DNA of 34,328 nucleotides, taken from the NCBI GenBank assembly GCA_017613855.1, contig JAGACY010000196.1, forward strand, positions 1 through 34,328. Reading direction: 5' to 3'. A model generated the notes under the pieces. The model was given only the letters and a program-made list of their open reading frames with translations, ran no database searches and was not told where the DNA came from. Position 1 is the first letter of the stretch. Every line of letters starts with the position of its first letter. The DNA is from Pseudomonadota bacterium. Lineage in GTDB: Bacteria; Myxococcota; Bradymonadia; UBA4248. A program made the translations under genes and the position numbers. Below, in pieces: positions 27,168-34,328 of the stretch.

Positions 27168-30110
27168 ATTATATCCTTTCCCAAATATATCAACCGTCCC
27201 CCTGCCTTTATTATCATCCGCAAACAAGATAACATGCCGTCCATCCGCTGCACATGCAATCGCCGGAGAAATCTGCGGTCCGTCTTTATAACGATGAATC
27301 GTATCTTCATCTTTAAGTTTTTGTTTATTCGTCAGGACACGCTTTTGTATATCTCCCGAATTATTGGCCATGGCAGCCCAGCTAAAGACAGCCATATTAT
27401 CATCACCAACACAGACAACAGAATCGACTGCTTGTTCGTTGGATTTTGCGAGTGTTGTGTCTTTATAGAATTCATTGCCGGAATTATCAAAACCTCGGGT
27501 CATGATGAGATATTGCCCGTTGCCGTCGCTGTCATCTTCATACGTAATAAAGAATGTTCCCGAAGCATTCATGCCTATCGCTGGGTTGAGCTGCTGACCC
27601 TCAGCCTTGGTATTGACGGTAAATACGGGAATGCGATCCGAGCCATCGGCTGCAAATCCCTTGGCGATAATCTGATAGACGTCGTTGGCTTCGGTATCAT
27701 CTTCCCAGGTGACGACATAAGAACCGTCAGATGCCATGCCGATATCCGGGCGTTTGCGTCTTCCCTGCGCAGAATCCAATACATTGCGTTCTGCAAAACG
27801 TTCTGTACCATCTGTCTTAAAGCCACGCATATAGATTTGCGGATTGTTGGCATTCTGGGAATGATCCTGCCATACGACGACATATTGTCCATCATCATCC
27901 ATCGCAATGGCCGGATGATGATGTTCACCGGATGTTGTCGTATGAACCAGCTGAGCGCCAAATCGCTCATTTCCTTTATAATCATACCCTCGCATGTAAA
28001 TATTGGATGATCCGCTGCTTTCATCTTCCCAGACGACGACAAAATTGCCTTTGTTATCCATGGCAATATCGGGATTGCGCTGCATGCCGTTTATATCGGG
28101 ATTGACGCGGAACTGCGGCGTAACATCACATCCGCCTGCACAGAATACTTTGGCAAAGATCTCATGGTTGCCGTCTTTATCGGCATCGTCTTCCCAGGCA
28201 GCCGCAAAATCACCTGTTGACCGGTTCATGGATATCGCCGGAACATATTGATCGCCATCCGTGACATCATTGGCAGGTTCATTAATGGTTCGTGCGATAA
28301 ATGAATAGCTGCCATTATTGGAATATTGATAGGTTCGTGGTGATGAGAAATCGAGTGCAAACGTAAAGGTGTGATCCGGCTTGGAGGCTTTGTTGTCATA
28401 ATAATTCTTGGATGAGTTATAATCCGAACAAAACATATCCTGGCTGGATTGATATTCTTCGAGAACGCTAATCGTCGTTGCAACGACATTATCCTGAAGT
28501 GTTCCATCCGAATTCCGAACATTTTTAGGATCTATTTTTAAAATTCGGAGCCATCCATTGCCCCCATCGTAACCGCTGCCGCAGCTTGAGGATTGACAGG
28601 ACGAGGAAGTACAGGGTTTCTCAGACTGATAGTCCACGACCATTTCTACAATTTGATTACCGTTATTCCCTTTGCGATAGCGGTGTTCCGAAGCCGAAAC
28701 ATGCCCGGAAATCGCCATAATAATATTGGAATGCCGGGAAACCAGTTCATTATACAGTTCGACGCCAAGCGCACCCGATGCGATATCACCGTTTGATCCC
28801 GTGGAATATTCTCCCGAAACGGATTCGGTCGCCCCCCTCCCAAGATAACCATGGGTTGTAATAATGACATAATGATCTCTGAGTTCATTTGAAATCAGAT
28901 CGGACGCCCAGCAAATTGCTTCCTTGCGCGGGAAAAATTCCAGCGCAATCACAGCAAATTTCATGTGGCCGACATTAAAAGTAGCATACATATTGGCACC
29001 GAGCTTAAACCCATGAAACCAGCTGCTGTCTGCATAAGCTTTCTGAAAATAGGAATCATTAAAATATTGTGAAAACAAACTGCGATCGCGTGCATAGAAT
29101 TTAATGCCCGTATCGCCTTCTTTATAATCATGATTTCCCGTAGAAAGAGAATGTGGAATATTGGCCTGAGCCAGAACATCATGCGCAGCAACGGCACGCT
29201 CATATTGTGCCGGACGGTTGCCATCGGCAATATCCCCAAGATTCATGACAAAACGGATATTCTCTTTTTCCTTGTTATCGGCGATCCACTGGGTTTGTTG
29301 CTTATAAATACCATGAGAGGATGCCGTATAATTCTGAGGATCCGGAAGCAAAATCAGCGAGAATGGTTCACAGTCATCGCCGCAGGCGCTTTCACATCTT
29401 GGGGGATTATCGACACATGTTTTGCCGCTCTCACATGTTTCGATCGTTTTCCATGCCATGCATCCGGTTTCGGCAAGATAGCAGTTCTGAACGTTACTGC
29501 CATCGCATCGTGTCTCACTTTCTTTGCAAACGCTCTCACACCCCGATACGCAGGACATGGTGATTTCATCACAGTGTTCATCTGCGCCGCATGCCTGAAC
29601 GACATTCCATGCAGCACACCCATGTGCATCGGGCACACATTCGGCAATGCCGCCCGTCTGGCATTGTTTGGTGCCTGCTTCGCATGTATCCGTACATGAT
29701 ACACAAGCACTCTGACTGCTGTCACACCATTGCCCCTGTGCCGCACAATTCTCGGAAACGCGCCAGACTAAACACCCTTTTTCATCTGCAGCACATAAGA
29801 GCAAAGAATTGCCGTCACATTTCTGAGTGTCCTTCACGCACACATCACAGGATGTCTCTGTCCCCGAACAATCATCCCCGCCCTGGCAGGGTTCTGTTTC
29901 CTGTTCTTCATGATGCTGTTCATCCTTGCCATCATCTTCGGTTTCTAAACCGCCAGGTTCTTCGGTATTATGATCCCCCTCGTCCGTATCGCTGGCACCA
30001 GGGTTATCGACCGATACATCACGGGCATTAATAATGAGTGAGGATTCGTCACTGCATGAAACGCAAACAAACGAAACAACTGCCAGAATACATAAAAGCT
30101 TCGATTTCAT
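27165..30110 (-). CDS. Lipoprotein with Cys modules, metallophosphoesterase and C-terminal repeat domain, 981 aa
   Basis: Envelope-anchored calcineurin-like phosphoesterase; substrate unknown. Signal peptide MKSKLL with CVSC (Cys19). Start 30110 is chosen for the signal peptide; an in-frame GTG at 30122 is possible, and neither has a strong ribosome-binding site. Residues 40-75 are a very acidic linker. About three Cys modules follow (88-247). The catalytic domain (about 250-500) shows DPQ at 257-259 (Gln where many members have His), GD at 292-293, GNHD at 325-328, His420 in TTHG and GH at 469-470 with His476. From about 622 to the end run four to six repeats of about 50 residues with patterns such as IAMD-x(2-3)-G-x-FVVVWED and RGF, probably a beta-propeller. 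The stop codon lies inside a heptamer repeat array. Confidence 0.9.
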   Translation of the reverse strand: MKSKLLCILAVVSFVCVSCSDESSLIINARDVSVDNPGASDTDEGDHNTEEPGGLETEDDGKDEQHHEEQETEPCQGGDDCSGTETSCDVCVKDTQKCDGNSLLLCAADEKGCLVWRVSENCAAQGQWCDSSQSACVSCTDTCEAGTKQCQTGGIAECVPDAHGCAAWNVVQACGADEHCDEITMSCVSGCESVCKESETRCDGSNVQNCYLAETGCMAWKTIETCESGKTCVDNPPRCESACGDDCEPFSLILLPDPQNYTASSHGIYKQQTQWIADNKEKENIRFVMNLGDIADGNRPAQYERAVAAHDVLAQANIPHSLSTGNHDYKEGDTGIKFYARDRSLFSQYFNDSYFQKAYADSSWFHGFKLGANMYATFNVGHMKFAVIALEFFPRKEAICWASDLISNELRDHYVIITTHGYLGRGATESVSGEYSTGSNGDIASGALGVELYNELVSRHSNIIMAISGHVSASEHRYRKGNNGNQIVEMVVDYQSEKPCTSSSCQSSSCGSGYDGGNGWLRILKIDPKNVRNSDGTLQDNVVATTISVLEEYQSSQDMFCSDYNSSKNYYDNKASKPDHTFTFALDFSSPRTYQYSNNGSYSFIARTINEPANDVTDGDQYVPAISMNRSTGDFAAAWEDDADKDGNHEIFAKVFCAGGCDVTPQFRVNPDINGMQRNPDIAMDNKGNFVVVWEDESSGSSNIYMRGYDYKGNERFGAQLVHTTTSGEHHHPAIAMDDDGQYVVVWQDHSQNANNPQIYMRGFKTDGTERFAERNVLDSAQGRRKRPDIGMASDGSYVVTWEDDTEANDVYQIIAKGFAADGSDRIPVFTVNTKAEGQQLNPAIGMNASGTFFITYEDDSDGNGQYLIMTRGFDNSGNEFYKDTTLAKSNEQAVDSVVCVGDDNMAVFSWAAMANNSGDIQKRVLTNKQKLKDEDTIHRYKDGPQISPAIACAADGRHVILFADDNKGRGTVDIFGKGYN

Positions 30111-30167
30111 AGGCGGTAACACAGTTCAAAAGTGGTGATTACCCCCGTGAAATCCCCCAAGCTTTAA

Positions 30168-30196
30168 CCATCAAAGATTGTACCCGCTCTTGATGG
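30168..30196 (-). promoter_or_regulatory. Hairpin at the start of the phosphoesterase leader
   Basis: CCATCAA pairs with TTGATGG across a 15-base loop. It falls just downstream of the putative promoter 30208-30236, so it would form the 5' end of the mRNA. Confidence 0.45.
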
Positions 30197-30207
30197 CTTT
30201 TCATAGA

Positions 30208-30236
30208 GTAATATGTAATACACAATGGATTTTCAA
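30208..30236 (-). promoter_or_regulatory. Putative promoter of the phosphoesterase gene
   Basis: Minus strand TTGAAA (30231-30236), 17-base spacer, TATTAC (30208-30213). It lies after the terminator at 30253-30313, which fits a separate transcript. Confidence 0.5.
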
Positions 30237-30252
30237 GGGTCTGAATAAGGCC

Positions 30253-30313
30253 AAAAACATAAAAACTCCATATTCGCATGGCAGGGGCTCACCCCGGCCA
30301 AACCAATATGGAG
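30253..30313 (-). terminator. Strong intrinsic terminator downstream of gspG
   Basis: CTCCATATT pairs perfectly with AATATGGAG (30266-30313). Inside, TGGC/GCCA and GGGG/CCCC form a second stem. On the minus strand it is followed by TTTTTATGTTTTT. Confidence 0.85.
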
Positions 30314-30326
30314 ATGATGAATCCTG

Positions 30327-30411
30327 CGATTTGGGAACAGAAGAGGGTTCAGATTGTCTCAATATGAACCCAGCTCAAATCGAGTGCTCTTCCTGGCAAA
30401 CAGCCTTTGCC
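30327..30411 (-). ncRNA. Candidate structured RNA (unknown family) between gspG and the phosphoesterase gene
   Basis: The 316-bp gap 30111-30426 holds no convincing gene. On the minus strand it contains a hairpin GGCAAA/TTTGCC (30395-30411). Next is a two-part stem: CGATTTG/CAAATCG (30327-30333 with 30376-30382) enclosing GGGTTCA/TGAACCC (30345-30371). The terminator at 30253-30313 follows. A TATACT box (30417-30422) would start transcription right at the first hairpin; no good -35 box is seen. It could be a free small RNA of about 160 nt or the structured 3' UTR of gspG. I do not recognise a known riboswitch or RNA family. Confidence 0.5.
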
Positions 30412-30426
30412 CTCTAAGTATATCTC

Positions 30427-30849
30427 TTACTTGATTTCGACGATGATATCATCTTCGGTATTGGGCATACCGTCGGCACCATTCGAGAAAATCTTAATTT
30501 TATTGCCGCTCTTTTCAAAATTGAACTCGTTGTCCCAGCCATCTTTCGGCACTTCATCTTCGGCCAGCAAACTGGTTCCTTTCGGAGTATTCACGAGATC
30601 TTCGAGGCTATTGGGAAGTTTTTTAAATTCCAAACGGTACTGCTGAATCCCGGATTTAAAATTGTCGAGCTGCATTTTGGTCGTTTTTTCGTTTGCAGAA
30701 TCCAATGCACCGAAAACGTTCACGCCAACGAGGGTCATGACGGATGCCATAATGACGAGCACGATCATGATTTCGATGAGGGTCATACCTTTGCGCATGA
30801 CATTTTGTTTTTTGGCTTTTTCCTGATATTCGCGGTAAATTTCAAACAT
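30427..30849 (-). CDS. gspG: Type II secretion major pseudopilin GspG, 140 aa
   Basis: Forms the pseudopilus of the type II secretion system. The prepilin signature is clear: KG cleaved before MTLIEIMIV, with the conserved Glu26 at mature position 5 and a hydrophobic helix to about residue 48. The leader is 21 residues, longer than the usual six to ten. The C-terminal part has the GspG-like stretch PKDGWDNEF and an Asp-rich end (SNGADGMPNTEDD), consistent with the calcium site of this family. Start 30849 has AGGAG seven bases upstream. It lies downstream of gspE and gspF, separated by a composite repeat, so it may depend partly on its own promoter. Confidence 0.94.
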   Translation of the reverse strand: MFEIYREYQEKAKKQNVMRKGMTLIEIMIVLVIMASVMTLVGVNVFGALDSANEKTTKMQLDNFKSGIQQYRLEFKKLPNSLEDLVNTPKGTSLLAEDEVPKDGWDNEFNFEKSGNKIKIFSNGADGMPNTEDDIIVEIK

Positions 30850-30973
30850 TTTTTTCTCCTAAATCCGATACGCTAGAAAACAGCAGCATCTATTTTAACT
30901 GAACGCAAGAGAATTGTCATGTATTTCTGAGAATGAATTGATCAAACTTGCCGCACCGATCTTTCGTGGATGC

Positions 30974-31125
30974 GGGGCGTTGCGGGGTGAGTAACCCCGC
31001 AGTGGGGGTAGCGGCGTATTGGCGCGGGCTATGTCGCTGTCGCTCCATACGCCCTGCGGGCGCGGGCTATGTCGCTGACGCTCCATACGCCGCGCCAAAA
31101 GCCGCGCAGGGGGCCACGCCCCCTC
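30974..31125. repeat. Composite palindromic intergenic repeat, copy B
   Basis: Begins like copy A (GGGGCGTTGCGGGG, CCCCGCA, GGGGGTAGCGGCGTA) and ends like it (GCCGCG, AGGGGGCCAC, GCCCCCTC), but the middle holds two 33-bp direct repeats. An outer stem joins 31011-31015 to 31101-31105 with an extra G after GCGGC, as in copy A. The right end touches the stop codon of gspF at 31125. The remaining bases 30850-30973 contain the gspG leader and nothing else recognised. Confidence 0.82.
31021..31091. repeat. Two 33-bp direct repeats, one mismatch
   Basis: 31021-31053 and 31059-31091 differ at one base (T/A) and repeat with a 38-bp period. Each forms a small hairpin (GGC-TATG pairing with CATA-C-GCC) with an extra C on the 3' arm, on the plus strand, opposite in orientation to the outer stem. 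Confidence 0.85.
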
Positions 31126-32348
31126 TAACCAAATCCATCGCTGAGCTGCATGATCGGCAACAAAATGGCAATAACAACAAAACCGATCGTACCGCCCATC
31201 ACGACGATCATCAAAGGCTCGAGCAATGATGTCAATGCATCCACCTTGACACTCACCTGTTCTTCGTAAGTATTGGCAACCGAATTCAACATTTCCTCAA
31301 GACGACCGGCACGCTCGCCGACATTGATCATGTGAATCATCAAAGCAGGGAATTCGCCGGAACGCTTGAGCGGAGCGGCAAGTGTCTCGCCCTCGCGAAC
31401 CGCCTCATGTGCTTCCTCGACGACTTTCGACAAGATGACATTGCCCAGTGTCGACTTGACGATATCCATCGCCTTGAGCAGCGGCACACCGCTCGAAAGT
31501 AAAGTTGCCAGCGTTTTGGCAAAGCGTGAAATAGCCACAAGTCGGTTAATGTTGCCGATAATCGGGATTTTCAGCAAGAATTGGTCCCACAACGCGCGTC
31601 CTTTGGGCGTCGCAACCCACTTTTTAAAGCCATACACGATCCCGACGACCAATAGGATTAGAATGTACCAGTAATGATTGACGACATCGGTCATAAAAAG
31701 CAGAAGACGCGTCACGCCTGGCAATTCCTTGCGCTGTTGCTCAAACAGTTTCGTCACGCGCGGAACGACAAAAACGAGCAGCACGATCATCAGAATGCCG
31801 CCGATAATAATCATGATGATGGGGTAAACCATCGCGCCGATGACTTTCGACCGCAATTTCTGCTGACTATCGAGGAACCCCGTCAGTCGCTCGAGTACGA
31901 TATCCAGACTACCCGAAGACTCACCTGCACGGACCATGCTGATGTAGAGCGTGTCAAACAGCTTGGGGTAAGCCGCCATGGCATCTGCCAGCGTCGAACC
32001 TTCGCTGACTTTCGATTTGATGTCCATAATGGCGGTCTTGAGCGTCTCTTTTTCGGCCTGATCGCCAAGTGCCGTCAAACATTCGACGAGTGGGATCGCT
32101 GCTTTCTGAAGCGTACAGAACTGGCTCGTAAAATCTTTGATATCCTGTTTGGAAACGCCCGTTCCAATCTGCAGACTCAGAGATTTTTTTTCACCAGCAG
32201 CCTTGGCCCCTGTCTTTTCTTTGGCGCTGCTCAGGTAAATCTTATTTTTGAGCAACGCTTCGCGCAATGCAGCCTTGGTGGCGGCTTCCCGCGTACCCTT
32301 GGTTTCTTTGCCGGTTGCTGTCAGGCCTGTGTATTCGTAAAGAGGCAT
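31125..32348 (-). CDS. gspF: Type II secretion inner-membrane platform protein GspF, 407 aa
   Basis: Polytopic inner-membrane protein that couples the GspE ATPase to pseudopilus assembly. It starts MPLYEYTGLTATGK, typical of GspF/PilC. Two T2SSF domains lie at about 71-193 (FTSQFCTLQKAAIPLVECL, then ESSGSLDIVLERL) and 273-394 (FAKTLATLLSSGVPLLKAM, then ERAGRLEEML). Three membrane segments are visible at about 170-195, 225-245 and 370-398. Length is normal. No ribosome-binding site is seen: the ATG follows an AT-rich stretch and heptamer repeats. The gap to gspE is 186 bp, unusually large for this gene pair. Confidence 0.95.
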   Translation of the reverse strand: MPLYEYTGLTATGKETKGTREAATKAALREALLKNKIYLSSAKEKTGAKAAGEKKSLSLQIGTGVSKQDIKDFTSQFCTLQKAAIPLVECLTALGDQAEKETLKTAIMDIKSKVSEGSTLADAMAAYPKLFDTLYISMVRAGESSGSLDIVLERLTGFLDSQQKLRSKVIGAMVYPIIMIIIGGILMIVLLVFVVPRVTKLFEQQRKELPGVTRLLLFMTDVVNHYWYILILLVVGIVYGFKKWVATPKGRALWDQFLLKIPIIGNINRLVAISRFAKTLATLLSSGVPLLKAMDIVKSTLGNVILSKVVEEAHEAVREGETLAAPLKRSGEFPALMIHMINVGERAGRLEEMLNSVANTYEEQVSVKVDALTSLLEPLMIVVMGGTIGFVVIAILLPIMQLSDGFG

Positions 32349-32357
32349 TTTAAATGG

Positions 32358-32533
32358 ATAATGAATAATGAATAATGAATAATGACTAATGGTTATGTAA
32401 AACTAAGAGGACATATAAAAGACAATAGGTTTTAGAGCCTGTGGACTATTGTATTCCACACCTTCAAGTCTTTAGAAAGTTCCTCTAAAATTCCACTCAT
32501 TATTCATTATTAATTATTAATTGTTAATTGTGA
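32358..32533. repeat. Heptamer arrays flanking the gspE-gspF gap as inverted repeats
   Basis: Next to gspF, ATAATGA occurs four times in tandem (32358-32385). Next to gspE, ATTATTC, ATTATTA, ATTATTA, ATTGTTA and ATTGTGA run in phase (32499-32533) into the gspE stop codon. The two arrays are roughly reverse complements of each other. Between them lie about 110 bases with short inverted repeats (AGAGGA/TCCTCT, GTGGA/TCCAC). This looks like a small MITE-like insertion in the operon. Confidence 0.7.
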
Positions 32534-32534
32534 A

Positions 32535-34256
32535 TTAATCCGTAGAGTCTTGCGTGACGCGCAATACCTCCGAAATGCTCGACTGCCCTGCCAAAACCTT
32601 GGCAATGCCGTCTTCCCTCAGATTCGTCATACCATTTTTGACGGCTTCATTCTTGATGGTTGCCGCATCTGCACGCTGCATGACCAGCCTGCGGATGGCA
32701 TCCGTAATGACCATCATTTCATAGATGGCCGTTCGTCCACGATACCCCGAGTTATTGCACTCTTTGCAGCCCTGGGGTTTGTACAGGATTCCACCGACAG
32801 AATCCAGCTGCGCGCGCGATATGCCGATTTTTTCCAATTCTTCGGGGGATGGTTCGTACGGCATCTTGCAGATCGGACACAAACAGCGGATCAGTCGCTG
32901 TGCCATCGAAAGTTCCAGAGATGAGCTCACGAGGAAAGGCTCAACGCCCATATCAATGAGTCGGGTAAAGGCACCGGCTGCGTCGTTGGTATGGAGTGTC
33001 GAAAAGACCAGGTGGCCGGTCAATGCCGATTGGATGGCAATTTCGGCGGTTTCCTGGTCACGAATTTCACCGACCATGATGACATCGGGGTCATGTCGCA
33101 GATAACTTCGAAGGCCGCTTGCAAAGGTCAGTCCGATCTTGGCATTCACGTGCATCTGGCTAATGCCGGGCAGCTGATATTCGACAGGATCTTCGACCGT
33201 GAGAATGTTTTTATCGGGCGTATTGATGCGGTTAAGACAGGCATACAATGTCGTCGATTTACCGGAACCCGTAGGTCCCGTGACCAACACAATGCCGTGC
33301 GGCTGTACAATGGCATGAGTGATAATGCGATAATGCCGTTCATTGAATCCGAGGTCTGCCAAATCCCTCAAAATAGCCTGCTGATCGAGCAGACGCATGG
33401 TGATGCGTTCACCATGAACGGCTGGGGCGGTAGCAACACGGACGTCGATATCGCGGCCGGCGATCTTAAATCGAATACGACCATCCTGAGGAATACGTTT
33501 TTCTGCGATATTCAGGTTGGACATAATCTTGACGCGAACGACGATGGCACTGTGAAAACGCTTGGGAGCACGTGCTACTTCCTTTAAAACGCCGTCGACG
33601 CGGAACCGGATGATGACATTTTCTTCGGAAGCTTCGATGTGAATATCGGATGCATGCTCGCGCATGGCCTGCTGGAAAACCATGTTCATGAGCTGAATGA
33701 TCGGGCCTTCTTCGTCGCTCGCCGCGCGATTGAGAATATCTTCGATCTTTTCGGCTTCTTCTTCCTCGCCCGCAGGTTTCTGCGTATCGAGGTCATCCAC
33801 CATGTTGGTCAGGTCGCCGCGTTTATCGAAAATACCGGTAATCAGGGATTTGACCGCAGATTGTGGAGCCAAAATCGGAAGGGGCTCACACTTTGTCATA
33901 AAGCGGATATAATCCAGCCCTTCGGTATTGAGCGGGTCGACGATTGCCGTCAGGACAAAGTCGCCGCGTTTATCGAAAGGCATGACATATTCCTTCATGG
34001 CAACGGCATAGTTGTACTCTTTCGAGAGGGAGGTATCGACCTGTTCGAGATCGAATTTTTCCCACACCTCGATACCAAATTGAATGCCAAGTGCTCGAAT
34101 GATGTCGATTTCCTTTGCATATTTGGCTTCGATCAGCAGTTCACCGATGCGTTTTTCAGGTTCTGCTGCCTGTTTTTCAAGAATCTCATTCAGTTGTACC
34201 TGGTTAATATAACCGTGGCTGACGAGAATTTCACCGATTCGACTGCGACCAAACAT
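32535..34256 (-). CDS. gspE: Type II secretion ATPase GspE, 573 aa
   Basis: Cytoplasmic hexameric ATPase that powers the secretion system. An MshEN/GspE N-terminal domain (about 1-150) begins RIGEILVSHGYI. The ATPase core has Walker A GPTGSGKST at 327-335 (Lys333), VIMVGEIRD ending at residue 400 (Walker B region), and the His box TGHLVFSTLHTNDA. The zinc-binding tetracysteine motif is Cys460/Cys463 and Cys497/Cys500, with an extra Cys458. Length is usual for GspE. The start at 34256 lies 15 bases after the stop of the upstream gene, so the two are in one operon. The stop codon is joined to heptamer repeats. Confidence 0.96.
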   Translation of the reverse strand: MFGRSRIGEILVSHGYINQVQLNEILEKQAAEPEKRIGELLIEAKYAKEIDIIRALGIQFGIEVWEKFDLEQVDTSLSKEYNYAVAMKEYVMPFDKRGDFVLTAIVDPLNTEGLDYIRFMTKCEPLPILAPQSAVKSLITGIFDKRGDLTNMVDDLDTQKPAGEEEEAEKIEDILNRAASDEEGPIIQLMNMVFQQAMREHASDIHIEASEENVIIRFRVDGVLKEVARAPKRFHSAIVVRVKIMSNLNIAEKRIPQDGRIRFKIAGRDIDVRVATAPAVHGERITMRLLDQQAILRDLADLGFNERHYRIITHAIVQPHGIVLVTGPTGSGKSTTLYACLNRINTPDKNILTVEDPVEYQLPGISQMHVNAKIGLTFASGLRSYLRHDPDVIMVGEIRDQETAEIAIQSALTGHLVFSTLHTNDAAGAFTRLIDMGVEPFLVSSSLELSMAQRLIRCLCPICKMPYEPSPEELEKIGISRAQLDSVGGILYKPQGCKECNNSGYRGRTAIYEMMVITDAIRRLVMQRADAATIKNEAVKNGMTNLREDGIAKVLAGQSSISEVLRVTQDSTD

Positions 34257-34271
34257 CCTGTTTATCCCCTA

Positions 34272-34328
34272 TTAACGATTGCCTCCACGATTGCCGCCAG
34301 GACGGTTACCACCATTTGGACGGTTTGG
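34272..34328 (-). CDS. C-terminal end of a gene upstream of gspE (possibly gspD)
   Basis: Only the last 18 codons are present, encoding a tail of Gly, Asn, Arg and Pro (ending GGNRGGNR). The same strand and the 15-bp gap to gspE suggest the same operon. GspD secretin is the usual neighbour, but the tail alone cannot identify the protein. Confidence 0.6.
   Translation of the reverse strand, partial: PNRPNGGNRPGGNRGGNR

Noticed and set aside
30178..30417. Plus-strand 79-codon frame in the gspG/phosphoesterase gap
   Set aside because: It lacks an ATG with a ribosome-binding site and runs across several perfect inverted repeats, which explain the sequence better.

Overview
The window looks like chromosomal DNA of a mid-GC delta-type bacterium of the Myxococcota/Bradymonadota kind. 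This is inferred from gene content, without any search: very large cysteine-module lipoproteins, FG-GAP propeller lipoproteins with CARDB-like tails, a DUF3857/transglutaminase pair, a soluble Hanks-type kinase and a type II secretion (T2SS) cluster. No tRNA, rRNA, CRISPR array, phage gene or transposase gene was seen.

Layout. (1) 1-7884, minus strand: four cysteine-rich lipoprotein genes (one cut by the window edge), built from 14-17 six-cysteine modules in a largely shared order. (2) 8165-17147, plus strand: two giant exported DUF3857/transglutaminase-like proteins, the first with an intact Cys-His-Asp triad and the second without it, then a Ser/Thr protein kinase. (3) 17385-26953, minus strand: three paralogous ~982-aa lipoproteins (Cys modules, FG-GAP propeller, CARDB-like tail). 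Two form an exact 3,203-bp tandem duplication; the third overlaps a 76-aa lipoprotein gene. (4) 27165-30110, minus strand: a lipoprotein with Cys modules, a metallophosphoesterase domain and a C-terminal repeat domain. (5) 30427-34328, minus strand: T2SS genes gspG, gspF, gspE and the last codons of an upstream gene, possibly gspD.

How the genes may work together (inference): almost every non-T2SS product carries an export signal, usually a lipobox, so the region reads as a cell-envelope or surface-protein island beside a secretion machine. The transglutaminase-like pair could act on envelope proteins and the kinase could sense or regulate, but nothing in the sequence proves a shared pathway.

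The most unusual signal is non-coding. A family of hairpins sits just 3' of genes. Each has an unpaired C on the 3' arm (read on the sense strand of the preceding gene) directly after a TA-containing inner stem. Paired substitutions between copies preserve the stems. Two larger composite copies carry GTAG tetranucleotides, like REP elements. Other non-coding features are AT-rich heptamer arrays fused to two stop codons, a candidate ~160-nt structured RNA between gspG and the phosphoesterase gene, and promoter pairs conserved between paralogues.
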